A stretch of 64,000 bases of DNA from Labrys okinawensis (GTDB lineage Bacteria > Pseudomonadota > Alphaproteobacteria > Rhizobiales > Labraceae). The notes under the pieces are model-generated. The model searched no databases and was not told the DNA's origin. It saw only the letters and a list, made by a program, of their open reading frames with translations. A program made the position numbers and the translations under genes. The stretch is taken from assembly GCF_002982075.1 (NCBI RefSeq), contig NZ_PUEJ01000003.1, positions 620,001 to 684,000 on the forward strand. Reading direction: 5' to 3'. Below are positions 16,286 to 24,608 of the stretch, piece by piece. Every line of letters begins with the position of its first letter. Position 1 is the stretch's first letter.

Positions 16286-18523
16286 ATGCCGGTCAGCGTC
16301 AATATTCCGCTCGAACGTGCCTGGAACAGCTGGTCGTCGCGGCCGGCGGAAATGGTGTTCCTGCCGCTCGGCCTCAGGCTTACCCCGCTCGCCTTCGCGG
16401 CCAGCACCGGCAAGGCCTGCCTGTTCGAGCCGGGCGACGCCGTCATGCTGGGGCGGCACGCGCTCGACGGCTCCCTGGTGGAGCTTCAACTCTCCCACGC
16501 CGGAACGACCCTCGACTGGCGTTATGGCAAGGCCGATCCCTTCAGCATCACCGGCAGCTGGCGGATGGCCGAGGCCGGCGAATGGGGGGTGCGCTTCTGG
16601 ATCAATCTCTGCCTTTCGGCCGACGGTGGCGAGCAGGTTCGTTTCGAGGAGGCCGACGGAGCTCTGATCGTCCGTGTCGGGCATCGCTTCGCTGCCCTTG
16701 TCAGCGAGGAACCACCCGTGCAGGTGACCGGACATGTCTCGCTCGCCGAGGCGGTGCAGGATTATGAAACCCACGGCTATTTCCACACCGGGTCCCGGGC
16801 CGAGGCAGCGCCGGTCCTCGTGCTGCGCTTCAACCTGGAAATGATGCGCGACAATCGCTTCGCGCTCGCCATTGCCGACAGGCAGGATCTCGCCGTCGCC
16901 CAGGCGCGAGCCCTGCTGGCGCGGCCCGACGTGGTGCCGCCTCGACCGGACGGCGAGCCCGCCGTCGCCCTGGCGGCACTGCGCGACGTCGTCGCCTGGA
17001 ACACGGTATGGGACGGCATCAACCAGCGCTCCTATACTGCCATCAGCCGCAACTGGGACCTGGGGAAATTCGGTGGCTACGGTGTCTGGCTGAACGACCA
17101 GTTCTATGCCGCCCTGATGGCCGGCGAATTCGACGCCGGTCTCGCCCGCGACAATCTCGCCGCCGTATTTTCCGGCGCGACGCCGCAGGGCAATCTGCCC
17201 TGCCTGCTCACCGCCAGCGACGCCTGGGTCGACCGCAGCCAGAGCCCCATCGGCGGTTTCGTGGTCTGGCAGCTCTATCTGCGCCATCGCGCCCGCGACC
17301 TGCTCGAAAATGCCTATGCCGTGCTGGCGCGCAACCACGCCTGGTGGTGGCGGGAGCGCGATCCGGGCGGGACGGGGCTCGCCTCCTTCGGCACCTCGGA
17401 TGTGGGCGACGGGCTCTACAAGGGCACTCATTTCGGGGCACGCAATGAATCGGCGATGGACAATTCGCCGGTTCACGACGAGGCGCGCTACGACAAGGCC
17501 ACGCGCACGCTCGATATCTGGGATGTCGGCCTCAACAGCCTGCTGGCGCTCGATGCCGAGATGCTCGCTTTGATGGCAGCAGAACTGGGGCGCGAGGAGG
17601 AGGCGACGGCTCATGCTGCCCGCGCCGAAGCCACGAAAGCTCTTATTCAAGAGACTTTATGGGATGGCGAGCGCGGCATCTTCGCCAATCGCCGGCGTGG
17701 CGGCGGCTTCGTCAGGAGCCTGGCGCCGACCAGTTTCTATCCGCTGCTCGCGGGTGCTGCGACGCCCGGGCAGATCGAACGGCTCTGCGGGCACCTTGAC
17801 GATCCCTCCGGCTTCGGCGGCGATCCGGTCATTCCCGGCGTCAGCCGTGCCGATCCCGCCTTCAAGGACAATTCCTATTGGCGCGGCCGGATCTGGCCGC
17901 CCTTCAACTATCTCGTCTATCAGGGGCTGCGCCGCCACGGGCTGGACGAGAGGGCTTCGGCCTTGGCCCAGCGCAGCTTCGCGCTGTTCCGCTCCGCCTG
18001 GGAAAGCCGCCGCATCTGCCCGGAAAACTACAATGCCGAGACGGGAGAGCCGCTCGACCAGCCCGACACCGAGCGCTTCTACAGCTGGGGCGCATTGATG
18101 GCCAAGCTCGGCATCGCCGCGGTGACAGATGTTACGCCCTGGCATGGCTGGGAAATCGGCAATCCGGGCGGGGAGGGCGAACTGGGACCCTTCGCAAGCC
18201 CGCTGGGGCAGGTTCGCCTCGCCCTTTCACAGGGCCGTTTGCGCCTGATCCAGGGCGAGCGCGTTTTGCTGGAAACCGATGTGGCCGGCCGGATCTCCCG
18301 GCTTTCGATGACGGATGGTGCGATATCGCTGCGCCTGCCGCCACTCGAACGGGCCTGCTTCCTGCGCTTCCCGCATCTCCATGCCGGCATGACGCCCCAG
18401 GCGAGCCTCGACGGCGAGACGGTCGCAACGTCGGAGGAGGGCGGCATCCTGGTCCACCTTCCTGCGAGCGCCAAGGCGGCCGATCTCGAGCTGCGGTGGC
18501 GTGCGCGAATCACCGGCATTTGA
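16286..18523 (+). CDS. GH63/MGH-like glycoside hydrolase
   Basis: A 745-residue protein with an N-terminal beta-rich region (about 1-230) and an (alpha/alpha)6 barrel (about 230-640) of the trehalase/GH63/mannosylglycerate-hydrolase clan. Motifs seen are GARNESAMDNSP, the likely acid region, YWRGRIWPPFNYLVYQG and CPENYNAETGEP, the likely base region. There is no signal peptide, so it acts in the cytoplasm on an imported glycoside. It starts 2 bases after the ATPase stop as the last gene of the operon. The substrate might be a glycosylated compatible solute or disaccharide; this is inference. Confidence 0.85.
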   Translation: MPVSVNIPLERAWNSWSSRPAEMVFLPLGLRLTPLAFAASTGKACLFEPGDAVMLGRHALDGSLVELQLSHAGTTLDWRYGKADPFSITGSWRMAEAGEWGVRFWINLCLSADGGEQVRFEEADGALIVRVGHRFAALVSEEPPVQVTGHVSLAEAVQDYETHGYFHTGSRAEAAPVLVLRFNLEMMRDNRFALAIADRQDLAVAQARALLARPDVVPPRPDGEPAVALAALRDVVAWNTVWDGINQRSYTAISRNWDLGKFGGYGVWLNDQFYAALMAGEFDAGLARDNLAAVFSGATPQGNLPCLLTASDAWVDRSQSPIGGFVVWQLYLRHRARDLLENAYAVLARNHAWWWRERDPGGTGLASFGTSDVGDGLYKGTHFGARNESAMDNSPVHDEARYDKATRTLDIWDVGLNSLLALDAEMLALMAAELGREEEATAHAARAEATKALIQETLWDGERGIFANRRRGGGFVRSLAPTSFYPLLAGAATPGQIERLCGHLDDPSGFGGDPVIPGVSRADPAFKDNSYWRGRIWPPFNYLVYQGLRRHGLDERASALAQRSFALFRSAWESRRICPENYNAETGEPLDQPDTERFYSWGALMAKLGIAAVTDVTPWHGWEIGNPGGEGELGPFASPLGQVRLALSQGRLRLIQGERVLLETDVAGRISRLSMTDGAISLRLPPLERACFLRFPHLHAGMTPQASLDGETVATSEEGGILVHLPASAKAADLELRWRARITGI

Positions 18524-18605
18524 AACGAACGGCCTTGGGCCCCTGGATCCCTTCTCGGGGCTTGCCACTTCACCGGGGATGACGACGCATTTATCTCGGT
18601 GCGTC

Positions 18606-20465
18606 TCAAGCAGCCGAACTGTCCTCCAAAGCCAGGAAGCCGCCGGACTGGCGGCGCCACAGCCTGGCATAGAGGCCGTCGCGCGCGATCAGTTCCTCAT
18701 GCCGTCCCTGCTCGACGATACGGCCGCCATCGAGCACGATGAGGCGATCGAGTTCCGCGATCGTCGAAAGACGATGGGCAATGGCGAGCACCGTCTTGTC
18801 GTGCATCAGGCGGCGAAGCTGGCCCTGGATTGCCGCCTCCACCTCCGAATCCAGGGCGGAGGTCGCTTCGTCGAGTACCAGGATCGGGGCGTTCTTGAGC
18901 AGCACGCGCGCGATGGTGATGCGCTGGCGCTGTCCGCCGGAGAGCTTGACGCCGCGCTCGCCCACGCGCGACTCGTAGCCGGCGCGTCCTTCCTGGTCAC
19001 CCAGCGTCACGATGAAATCATGCGCGGCGGCCTGCCTCGCCGCATCCTCGATGGCATCCTTGTCCGCTTCCGTGCGGCCATAGGCGATATTGTCCTGGAT
19101 GGAGCGGTGCAGCAGGGAATTGTCCTGCGTCACCACGCCGATATGCCGGCGCAAACTGTCCTGGCTGACGCCGGCAATGTCCTGCCCGTCGATCAGGATC
19201 CGGCCGGACTGGATGGCGTAGAGACGCAGCAGCAGGTTGACCAGCGTCGACTTGCCCGCGCCGGACGGGCCGACGATACCCACCTTCTCGCCGGGGCGGA
19301 TGGTGAGCGAAAGATCCGAAAACACCGGCTGCGTGCCGCCATAGCCGAAGCGGACATGCTCGAAGACGATTTCGCCGCGTGGCACCGAGAGCGTGGCGGC
19401 GTCGGGAGCGTCGACGAGGTCATGCGGCTTGGCGATCGTCAGCATGCTCTCCTGCACGGCGCCGATATTCTCGAAGACGTCGCGGATCAGATACATCAGC
19501 CAGCCCGAGAGCTGGATCAGCCGCAGCACCAGAGTGAGGGCCGCCGCACCGGCGCCGGCCGTCATGTTGCCCTGGCTCCAGAGCAGGAGGATCATGCCGG
19601 CGATCACCGCCAGCAGCAGGCTGTTGAGCACCTGCAGGGCGAAACTGGCGCCGAGGATCAGGCGCATCAGATCGAGAAAGCTCTCGTTCCAGCGCTTGAG
19701 CGCTTCCCTGACCGCCGAGCGTTCGAGATCGGAACGGGCGAACAGCTTCACGGTGAGGATGTTGGTGTAGGAATCGACGATGCGCCCGGTGGTGGTGGAG
19801 CGACCGAGGGAATTGGCTTCCGAGCGCTTCAACGCTCGCGGTACAAAAAAGGAGAGCAGTGCGGCATAGGCGGCCAGCCAGGCCACGACAGGCAGCACCA
19901 GCCAGGCATCGACCGAGCCGAAGAAGCCAATGGTGACCCCGGCAAAGACCAGCGCATACCAGAGGTCGCCGATCACCGCGATGATCGCCGAGCGAATCGA
20001 TTGCCCGGCCTGGATCACGCGCGCCGACAGGCGCCCGGCAAAGTCGTTCTGGAAATAAGTAAGCGAATGGCCGAGCGTATAGATGTGGTTGCGCCAGCGG
20101 ATCTGGTTGGTGAGCGGCGGCACCACGATCAGATTGGTGACGGCCTGGGTCACGAAGAACAGGACCGGCCTGAGCAACAGCACCACGAACAGGGCGCCGG
20201 CGAGAAGCAGGCCGTGGTCGCGCAAGAGGGTCTGCGGCGAGCCCTTGTTCAGCAGGTCCACGAACCAGCCGACCATCAGATAGATGCCGGCCTCCACGCC
20301 GCTGAAGGCCAGCTCGATCCCCATGATGGCCAGCAGCCAGCCTTTCACGGGCTTGAGGTGGTGCCACATGAAACGCCATACCCCGGTGGGCGGCGTGTCG
20401 TGCTCGTCGAAAGCGGCGAATATATCTATGCGGCTTTCGAGAAATCGGAATAAGCGCGCAAACAT
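18606..20465 (-). CDS. ABC exporter, fused permease-ATPase (MsbA/MdlB type)
   Basis: A 619-residue half-transporter. An N-terminal six-helix exporter domain (about 30-340) is followed by an ATPase domain with Walker A GPSGAGKSTLVNLLLRLY (about 415), signature LSGGQRQRITIARVLL and Walker B ILVLDEATSALD. It would dimerise in the inner membrane and export a lipid, peptide or drug; the substrate is unknown. It converges on the glycosidase gene and lies downstream of glycerate kinase, separated from it by a terminator, so it has its own promoter in the 20466-20580 gap. Confidence 0.92.
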   Translation of the reverse strand: MFARLFRFLESRIDIFAAFDEHDTPPTGVWRFMWHHLKPVKGWLLAIMGIELAFSGVEAGIYLMVGWFVDLLNKGSPQTLLRDHGLLLAGALFVVLLLRPVLFFVTQAVTNLIVVPPLTNQIRWRNHIYTLGHSLTYFQNDFAGRLSARVIQAGQSIRSAIIAVIGDLWYALVFAGVTIGFFGSVDAWLVLPVVAWLAAYAALLSFFVPRALKRSEANSLGRSTTTGRIVDSYTNILTVKLFARSDLERSAVREALKRWNESFLDLMRLILGASFALQVLNSLLLAVIAGMILLLWSQGNMTAGAGAAALTLVLRLIQLSGWLMYLIRDVFENIGAVQESMLTIAKPHDLVDAPDAATLSVPRGEIVFEHVRFGYGGTQPVFSDLSLTIRPGEKVGIVGPSGAGKSTLVNLLLRLYAIQSGRILIDGQDIAGVSQDSLRRHIGVVTQDNSLLHRSIQDNIAYGRTEADKDAIEDAARQAAAHDFIVTLGDQEGRAGYESRVGERGVKLSGGQRQRITIARVLLKNAPILVLDEATSALDSEVEAAIQGQLRRLMHDKTVLAIAHRLSTIAELDRLIVLDGGRIVEQGRHEELIARDGLYARLWRRQSGGFLALEDSSAA

Positions 20466-20574
20466 CGAAAATATGACCTTGAAACAATGCTGGAATCGCT
20501 TGCGGCGACACCAAAGCAGGAGTTTCGGGTCAAATTACGAGTCGCACCAGCCTTGTTGGCGGCCGGCAGGTGTT

Positions 20575-20623
20575 TCAAAAATGCGGACATCAGCAACATG
20601 CCTGCATGTCGCGATGTCCGCAT
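20575..20623 (-). terminator. Rho-independent terminator after glycerate kinase
   Basis: Perfect 11-bp outer arms ATGCGGACATC (20581-20591) and GATGTCCGCAT (20613-20623) enclose a second nested 6-bp hairpin (ACATGC/GCATGT, 20596-20609). On the minus strand the structure is followed by TTTTTG. It lies 20 bases after the glycerate-kinase stop. Confidence 0.8.
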
Positions 20624-20642
20624 CTTCCTGTCCGTACGTGCT

Positions 20643-21932
20643 TCAGTCCACCAGGATGACCCGGAGGTCGTTGACATTGGTGAAGGTCGGGCCGGGCGCG
20701 ACGAGATCGCCGATGGCTTCGAAGAAGCCGGTCGAGTCGTTGTCGGCGAGATAGGCGGCCGGGTCGATGCCGGCCGCACGGGCCCTTGCGAGCGTGGTCT
20801 CGTCAATGATCGCACCGGCTGGGTCGGTGGCGAGGCCGCCGCCCCCATCCGTGCCGTCCGTATCCGCGGCGAGCGCGCTGATGCCGCTCTCGCCCTCGAG
20901 GGCGAGGGCCAGGGCCAGGCTGAATTCCTGGTTGGGCCCGCCGCGTCCCTTGCCGGTGATGGTCACCGTCAGTTCTCCGCCGGAGATCAGGGCGGCGCGG
21001 CGGCCGGCGGCCTTCAGCGCGCGGGCCTGCCGCGCCTGGTCTGCGGCGACCTGCCGGGCTTCGCCCTCGACATTGGCGCCGAGCACGACCGGTTCATAAC
21101 CATGCTGCTCGGCGAGGCGGGTCGCGGCCGCGATCATGTCGGAGGGGGTGACGACGATGCGGAACTCGCTCTTGGCAAAGACCGGATCGCCCGGCTTGGG
21201 CGTCTCGTTGCCGGCGTCCTCGAAGAGGGCCTTGGCCGCGCCGAGAGGCGTATTGAAGCGTTCGGCAATGGCGAGAGCCTGCGCATTGCTGACGGGATCG
21301 GGTACGGTGGGGCCGGAGCCGATCACGGCGGGATCGTCGCCGGGAACGTCCGAGACGGCGAGGGTGAGCAGGCGCGCGGGATAGGCGGCCTGGGCGAGGC
21401 GGCCACCCTTGATACGTGACAGGCGCTTGCGCAGGACATTGATCTCGCCGATGGCGGCGCCCGAGCGCAGCAGGTGACGGGTGATGGCGCGCTTGTCGTC
21501 CAGGGTCAGCGCGCCGGCGGGCGCCACCCAATTGGCGGAAGCGCCGCCGGAGAGCAGGACCAGCACCAGATCGTCCTCGCCGGCCGCTGCTGCAAGCGCG
21601 AGCGCGCGCTCGGCGCCATCGATGCTGCCCTGGTCCGGCACAGGGTGCCCGGCCTCGATCATCGGCAGGGTCTTGAGCGGGCGCCCATAACCATGGCGGG
21701 CCACCGCCACGCCGTCGATGCGATCGGCCGGGACGCCGAGGGCAGTATAGTGGGCTTCCGCGATCTCGGCCATGCTGCCGGCCGCCTTGCCGGCGGCAAG
21801 CAGGATCAGCCGTCCCGAGGCAGGGGGAGGCGGCAGATGCTGCGGCAGGAAGGTTGCCGGATGGGACGCAGCGACCGCCCCCGTGAAAATGGCGTCGAGA
21901 GTCTGGCGGCGGGCATCGACACGGTCAGGCAT
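20643..21932 (-). CDS. Glycerate 2-kinase / DUF4147 (TtuD/GckA-like)
   Basis: A cytoplasmic kinase of about 429 residues converting glycerate to phosphoglycerate, of the MOFRL/DUF4147 family once annotated as hydroxypyruvate reductase TtuD. Diagnostic segments are AAGKAAGSMAE near the N-terminus, VLLSGGASANWVAPAG, NVLRKRLSRIKGGRLA, SDVPGDDPAVIGSGPTVPD and the C-terminal MOFRL part ADTDGTDG and GPTFTNVNDLRVIL. I chose the ATG at 21932 because homologues begin near here and GAGGGAG lies upstream. ATGs at 21989 and 22004 are alternatives. Confidence 0.88.
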   Translation of the reverse strand: MPDRVDARRQTLDAIFTGAVAASHPATFLPQHLPPPPASGRLILLAAGKAAGSMAEIAEAHYTALGVPADRIDGVAVARHGYGRPLKTLPMIEAGHPVPDQGSIDGAERALALAAAAGEDDLVLVLLSGGASANWVAPAGALTLDDKRAITRHLLRSGAAIGEINVLRKRLSRIKGGRLAQAAYPARLLTLAVSDVPGDDPAVIGSGPTVPDPVSNAQALAIAERFNTPLGAAKALFEDAGNETPKPGDPVFAKSEFRIVVTPSDMIAAATRLAEQHGYEPVVLGANVEGEARQVAADQARQARALKAAGRRAALISGGELTVTITGKGRGGPNQEFSLALALALEGESGISALAADTDGTDGGGGLATDPAGAIIDETTLARARAAGIDPAAYLADNDSTGFFEAIGDLVAPGPTFTNVNDLRVILVD

Positions 21933-22123
21933 TGCGTCTTCGGGCTCCCTCGCGGCAGGACGCGGATGAGAAAACGCGTCATGCTTCATGCTTGTTCTTT
22001 GCATCGGTTCCTGCGCTGCCCGGCGATGAGGCAGCCGCAAGGGTGATGGCTTGCCATGTCCCTTAACCTATGGAGGCGCGGTGAGGCCAGCCCGTTGGCG
22101 GTAATTTTGGAAAGCGTCGGCGG

Positions 22124-22747
22124 TCAGGCGCCGGGGCCGCCTCTCTCGCGGAAGCGCCGCACGCGCATATGGGTGCCGCAGGCCTCTTCCGAACACCATT
22201 GGCGGCGTCCGCCCCGCGAGGTGTCGAGAAACAGCCAGCCGCAATTGATGCCATGGCATTCCCGCACGCCCCGGCGCCCGCTGCGGCCGGTGAGCAGGTC
22301 GGCCGCGGCGAAGGCAATGCGATGGAGGATGGCGTCGAGGGTGCCATCGTCGCGCCAGCCCCATTCGAAAATGCCGGCAGCCAGGCGCAGTTCGCGCTGA
22401 TGGTTGGCGCTCTGCAGCACGCCGTCAAGACGAGCAGCATCTTCTTCGCTGCCCGTTTCGCCCATGGTTTCAGCGAGAAAGAGATTTCTCAAGGTCGTGC
22501 GCAGGGATCTGGCTCGCAGCAAGGCCGCGTCCGCCTCGGCCGGCTCGCTGTCGGCCCGTTGCCGCAGGCGGTCCGAAAGGGCCGAATCGATCAGATCGCC
22601 ACGCCGGGCCCAGGTGATGAGATCGCCATAGGAGACGAGCAGGTCCGGCCCCCAGCGATCGCGCCAGGCGTCGACCGTGTTGACGAAATCCAGGGCCGGA
22701 TGTCCGCCGACGAGGCGGATGGTGGCAATGGTCTTGACCTGGTTCAT
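22124..22747 (-). CDS. CGNR zinc-finger / ABATE-domain transcriptional regulator
   Basis: A 207-residue protein with an N-terminal stress-response ABATE domain (GGHPALDFVNTVDAWRD at about 14-30) and a C-terminal CGNR-type zinc finger (about 155-200: C...CGWLFLD.SRGGRRQWCS..ACG). The name-giving CGNR tetrapeptide is CGTH here, while the four cysteines are kept. It is probably DNA-binding and is divergent from the EamA transporter across a 32-bp inverted repeat, so it likely regulates that transporter and itself. No ligand is known. Confidence 0.85.
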   Translation of the reverse strand: MNQVKTIATIRLVGGHPALDFVNTVDAWRDRWGPDLLVSYGDLITWARRGDLIDSALSDRLRQRADSEPAEADAALLRARSLRTTLRNLFLAETMGETGSEEDAARLDGVLQSANHQRELRLAAGIFEWGWRDDGTLDAILHRIAFAAADLLTGRSGRRGVRECHGINCGWLFLDTSRGGRRQWCSEEACGTHMRVRRFRERGGPGA

Positions 22748-22790
22748 CGCAGCACTTTCCAGCGCTGACTCTCGGAATTCAAGCGTGCAT

Positions 22791-22822
22791 TGTAACGATT
22801 ATAATGATATATAACCGTTACA
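22791..22822. promoter_or_regulatory. 32-bp inverted repeat, operator between divergent genes
   Basis: Left arm TGTAACGATTATA (22791-22803) and right arm TATAACCGTTACA (22810-22822) are reverse complements with a single mismatch, around a 6-base centre (ATGATA). It lies 43 bases upstream of the CGNR-regulator start and 22 bases upstream of the EamA start, in an AT-rich segment suited to two divergent promoters. Confidence 0.75.
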
Positions 22823-22844
22823 CAAGATCTGCCGAGGTCCCGTT

Positions 22845-23777
22845 ATGCCCAGCCGTACCACCTTGCTGTTCCTGGCTCTCTGCGCGATCTGGGGAACCAC
22901 CTGGATCGGCATCAAGGCCGGCGTGGAGGCGGTGCCGCCCCTGCTGTTTGCCGGCACGCGCTTTACCGCGGCCGGCTTGTTGCTGCTCGGATTCGCCGCT
23001 TGGCGCGAGGGGCTGCCGCGGCTGGCGTGGCGGGATCTGCCGCGTCTCGCGGCCACCAGCCTGCTGATGATAACGCTGTGCTATGCGGCGCTGTTCTGGG
23101 GGGTGGCGCATGTCGATTCGGGTACGGCCGCCGTGCTCGAAATGTCGCTGACGCCGATAGCCCTGATGGCTTTCGCGCTCTGGCTGCGGGAAGAGAATTT
23201 CGACAGGCGGCGTTTCGGTGCCCTCCTTCTCGGCATGGCGGGGCTGACCATCCTGTTCGGGCCGACTGCGGTTCGAAATTGGTCTGCAGCGGCGGGCGAG
23301 GGCGCGGCATGGCGCCTGGCGGGAGCGGCAGCGGTGTCGTGGGCCGCAGTGGCCTATGGCTGGGGCTCGGTGGTCGCGCGTCCCTTGCTGCGGCTCTACT
23401 CCTCGACCGTCGTGGCCGGGAGTACCACCCTCTTCGGCGGCCTGCTGTTGCTCGCCGCGTCGCTCGCCGGCGAGCCCGGAGCAATTCGGGCGTTGGCTGG
23501 GCAATGGGGCGCGGCGGCCTGGGCGGGATGGCTGTTTCTCGTGCTGTTCGGCTCGCTGATCGGCTACACCATCTACATGACGCTCCTCAGGGAGATCGGC
23601 GCCACGCGTGCGGGAACCTATGCCTTCGTATCCCCCATCATTGCCGTGCTGCTCGGCATGATCTGCTTCGGCGAACAGGTCCGCCTCCTCGACCTGCTCG
23701 GCATGGCTGTGATGCTGGCCGGGGCTGGCCTTGCCATGGCGGAGCCCAAGGCGCGGCTGAAGCCCGCCACCAATTGA
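22845..23777 (+). CDS. EamA/DMT-superfamily exporter (RhaT/YdcZ class)
   Basis: A 310-residue inner-membrane protein with ten hydrophobic helices arranged as two EamA repeats (about 5-140 and 155-295). The first helix FLALCAIWGTTWIGIKAGVE and the repeat ends (FGPTAV, LGMAVMLAGAGLAMAEPKARLK) are typical. These carriers export amino acids or other small metabolites. It is divergent from a CGNR-type regulator, which suggests substrate-induced efflux; the substrate is unknown. Confidence 0.88.
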   Translation: MPSRTTLLFLALCAIWGTTWIGIKAGVEAVPPLLFAGTRFTAAGLLLLGFAAWREGLPRLAWRDLPRLAATSLLMITLCYAALFWGVAHVDSGTAAVLEMSLTPIALMAFALWLREENFDRRRFGALLLGMAGLTILFGPTAVRNWSAAAGEGAAWRLAGAAAVSWAAVAYGWGSVVARPLLRLYSSTVVAGSTTLFGGLLLLAASLAGEPGAIRALAGQWGAAAWAGWLFLVLFGSLIGYTIYMTLLREIGATRAGTYAFVSPIIAVLLGMICFGEQVRLLDLLGMAVMLAGAGLAMAEPKARLKPATN

Positions 23778-23977
23778 GAACAGAGCGGAGAGGCCGGAAG
23801 AGAAATACGGACGCAGTTGTTCACGAGGTCGTGCCGGACGCATTGCGGCCTGCAATGCTGCGAAGCAGATCCGGGATCATAAGCCGGCCGTAGCTCGTCC
23901 GCAGATGCGGGACGACCAGAACGTGACTTGTTACGAATGGGGAGCTTTTCGGGTCAAGAACCCGTCAGAACAAGACT

Positions 23978-24019
23978 CCGGTGCAAGGTGCGATTCGGAC
24001 AAATCGCTCCTTGCACCGG
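23978..24019 (-). terminator. Long stem-loop downstream of His-rich protein gene
   Basis: CCGGTGCAAGGTGCGATT (23978-23995) and AATCGCTCCTTGCACCGG (24002-24019) pair over 18 positions with one mismatch and a 6-base loop. It sits 31 bases after the stop of the minus-strand gene and is followed on that strand by a U-rich but imperfect tract (GAGTCTTGTTCTG). The rest of the gap 23778-23977 shows nothing I can support. Confidence 0.65.
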
Positions 24020-24050
24020 TCAACGGCTTCGCTGTCTTTCCCGGGAAAGA

Positions 24051-24326
24051 TCAGGTGCGCCGATGATGGCGGTAGTGCCGGCGGTGATGGTGGCGATGCC
24101 GATAGCCTTCGCCACCGTGTTGACGCAGCCACCGCGGCCCGCGATGCACGCCGGGCACGCCATACCATTTGCAGCGGGCGCTGTTCGACGGCGCGTTGCA
24201 GGTCCGGTCCCTGACTGTTTGTACGAGCGAGGGATTGTCCGGCTGGGACACCGGCATGGCCGAGGATGGACCGGCGAGGGCAAAGGTGGCGCCTAGGGCG
24301 AAAGCGGCGGCAATAAGAAATCTCAT
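24051..24326 (-). CDS. Small secreted histidine-rich protein
   Basis: A 91-residue protein with a clear signal peptide (MRFLIAAAFALGATFALA, cleavage near residue 22) and a short mature part with two Cys (TCNAPSNSARCKW). The basic tail contains about a dozen His plus Arg and Tyr in GYRHRHHHRRHYRHHRR. The start is fixed by AGGAGAGG just upstream of 24326; an upstream ATG at 24362 has no such site. Periplasmic metal binding is possible from composition only. Another open frame overlaps, but it lacks a signal peptide. Confidence 0.65.
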   Translation of the reverse strand: MRFLIAAAFALGATFALAGPSSAMPVSQPDNPSLVQTVRDRTCNAPSNSARCKWYGVPGVHRGPRWLRQHGGEGYRHRHHHRRHYRHHRRT

Positions 24327-24361
24327 GAGCCTCTCCTGTCGAAATGAAACGAAAACACGCA

Positions 24362-24385
24362 TTTGATCGAAAACGCTCGATCAAA
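24362..24385. promoter_or_regulatory. Inverted repeat upstream of His-rich protein
   Basis: TTTGATCGA and TCGATCAAA are perfect 9-bp arms separated by 6 bases, about 35 bases upstream of the start at 24326. It could be an operator or a leader hairpin. Confidence 0.45.
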
Positions 24386-24519
24386 CGCATGGGCAGGGAG
24401 AAAGTTCCTTATGGGATGGCGATGTATATCGCGGCGGATGCGCAAATTGAACCACCGCTCCGCGCCTCAAAACTGGGCCTTGAATACGGTTGTCACGTAT
24501 TGGTTTTGCGGAGTCTGAA

Positions 24520-24594
24520 TGGTGGGCGCGACAGGGATTGAACCTGTGACCCCTCCCGTGTGAAGGGAGTGCTCTCCCGCTGAGCTACGCGCCC
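24520..24594 (-). tRNA. tRNA-Val (anticodon CAC)
   Basis: A 75-base gene including an encoded CCA. The acceptor stem is GGGCGCG/CGCGCCC, the D-arm GCTCAGCGGGAGAGC, the anticodon stem CTCCC/GGGAG with loop TTCACAC (anticodon CAC, reading GUG), and the T-arm has GGTTCAATCC. All cloverleaf arms pair. Confidence 0.96.
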
Positions 24595-24608
24595 CCGAAG
24601 GGAAGCGC

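Noticed and set aside
18501..20453. Plus-strand frame of about 650 codons opposite the ABC exporter
   Set aside because: The minus strand has a complete exporter with Walker and signature motifs; the plus product has no recognisable domain.
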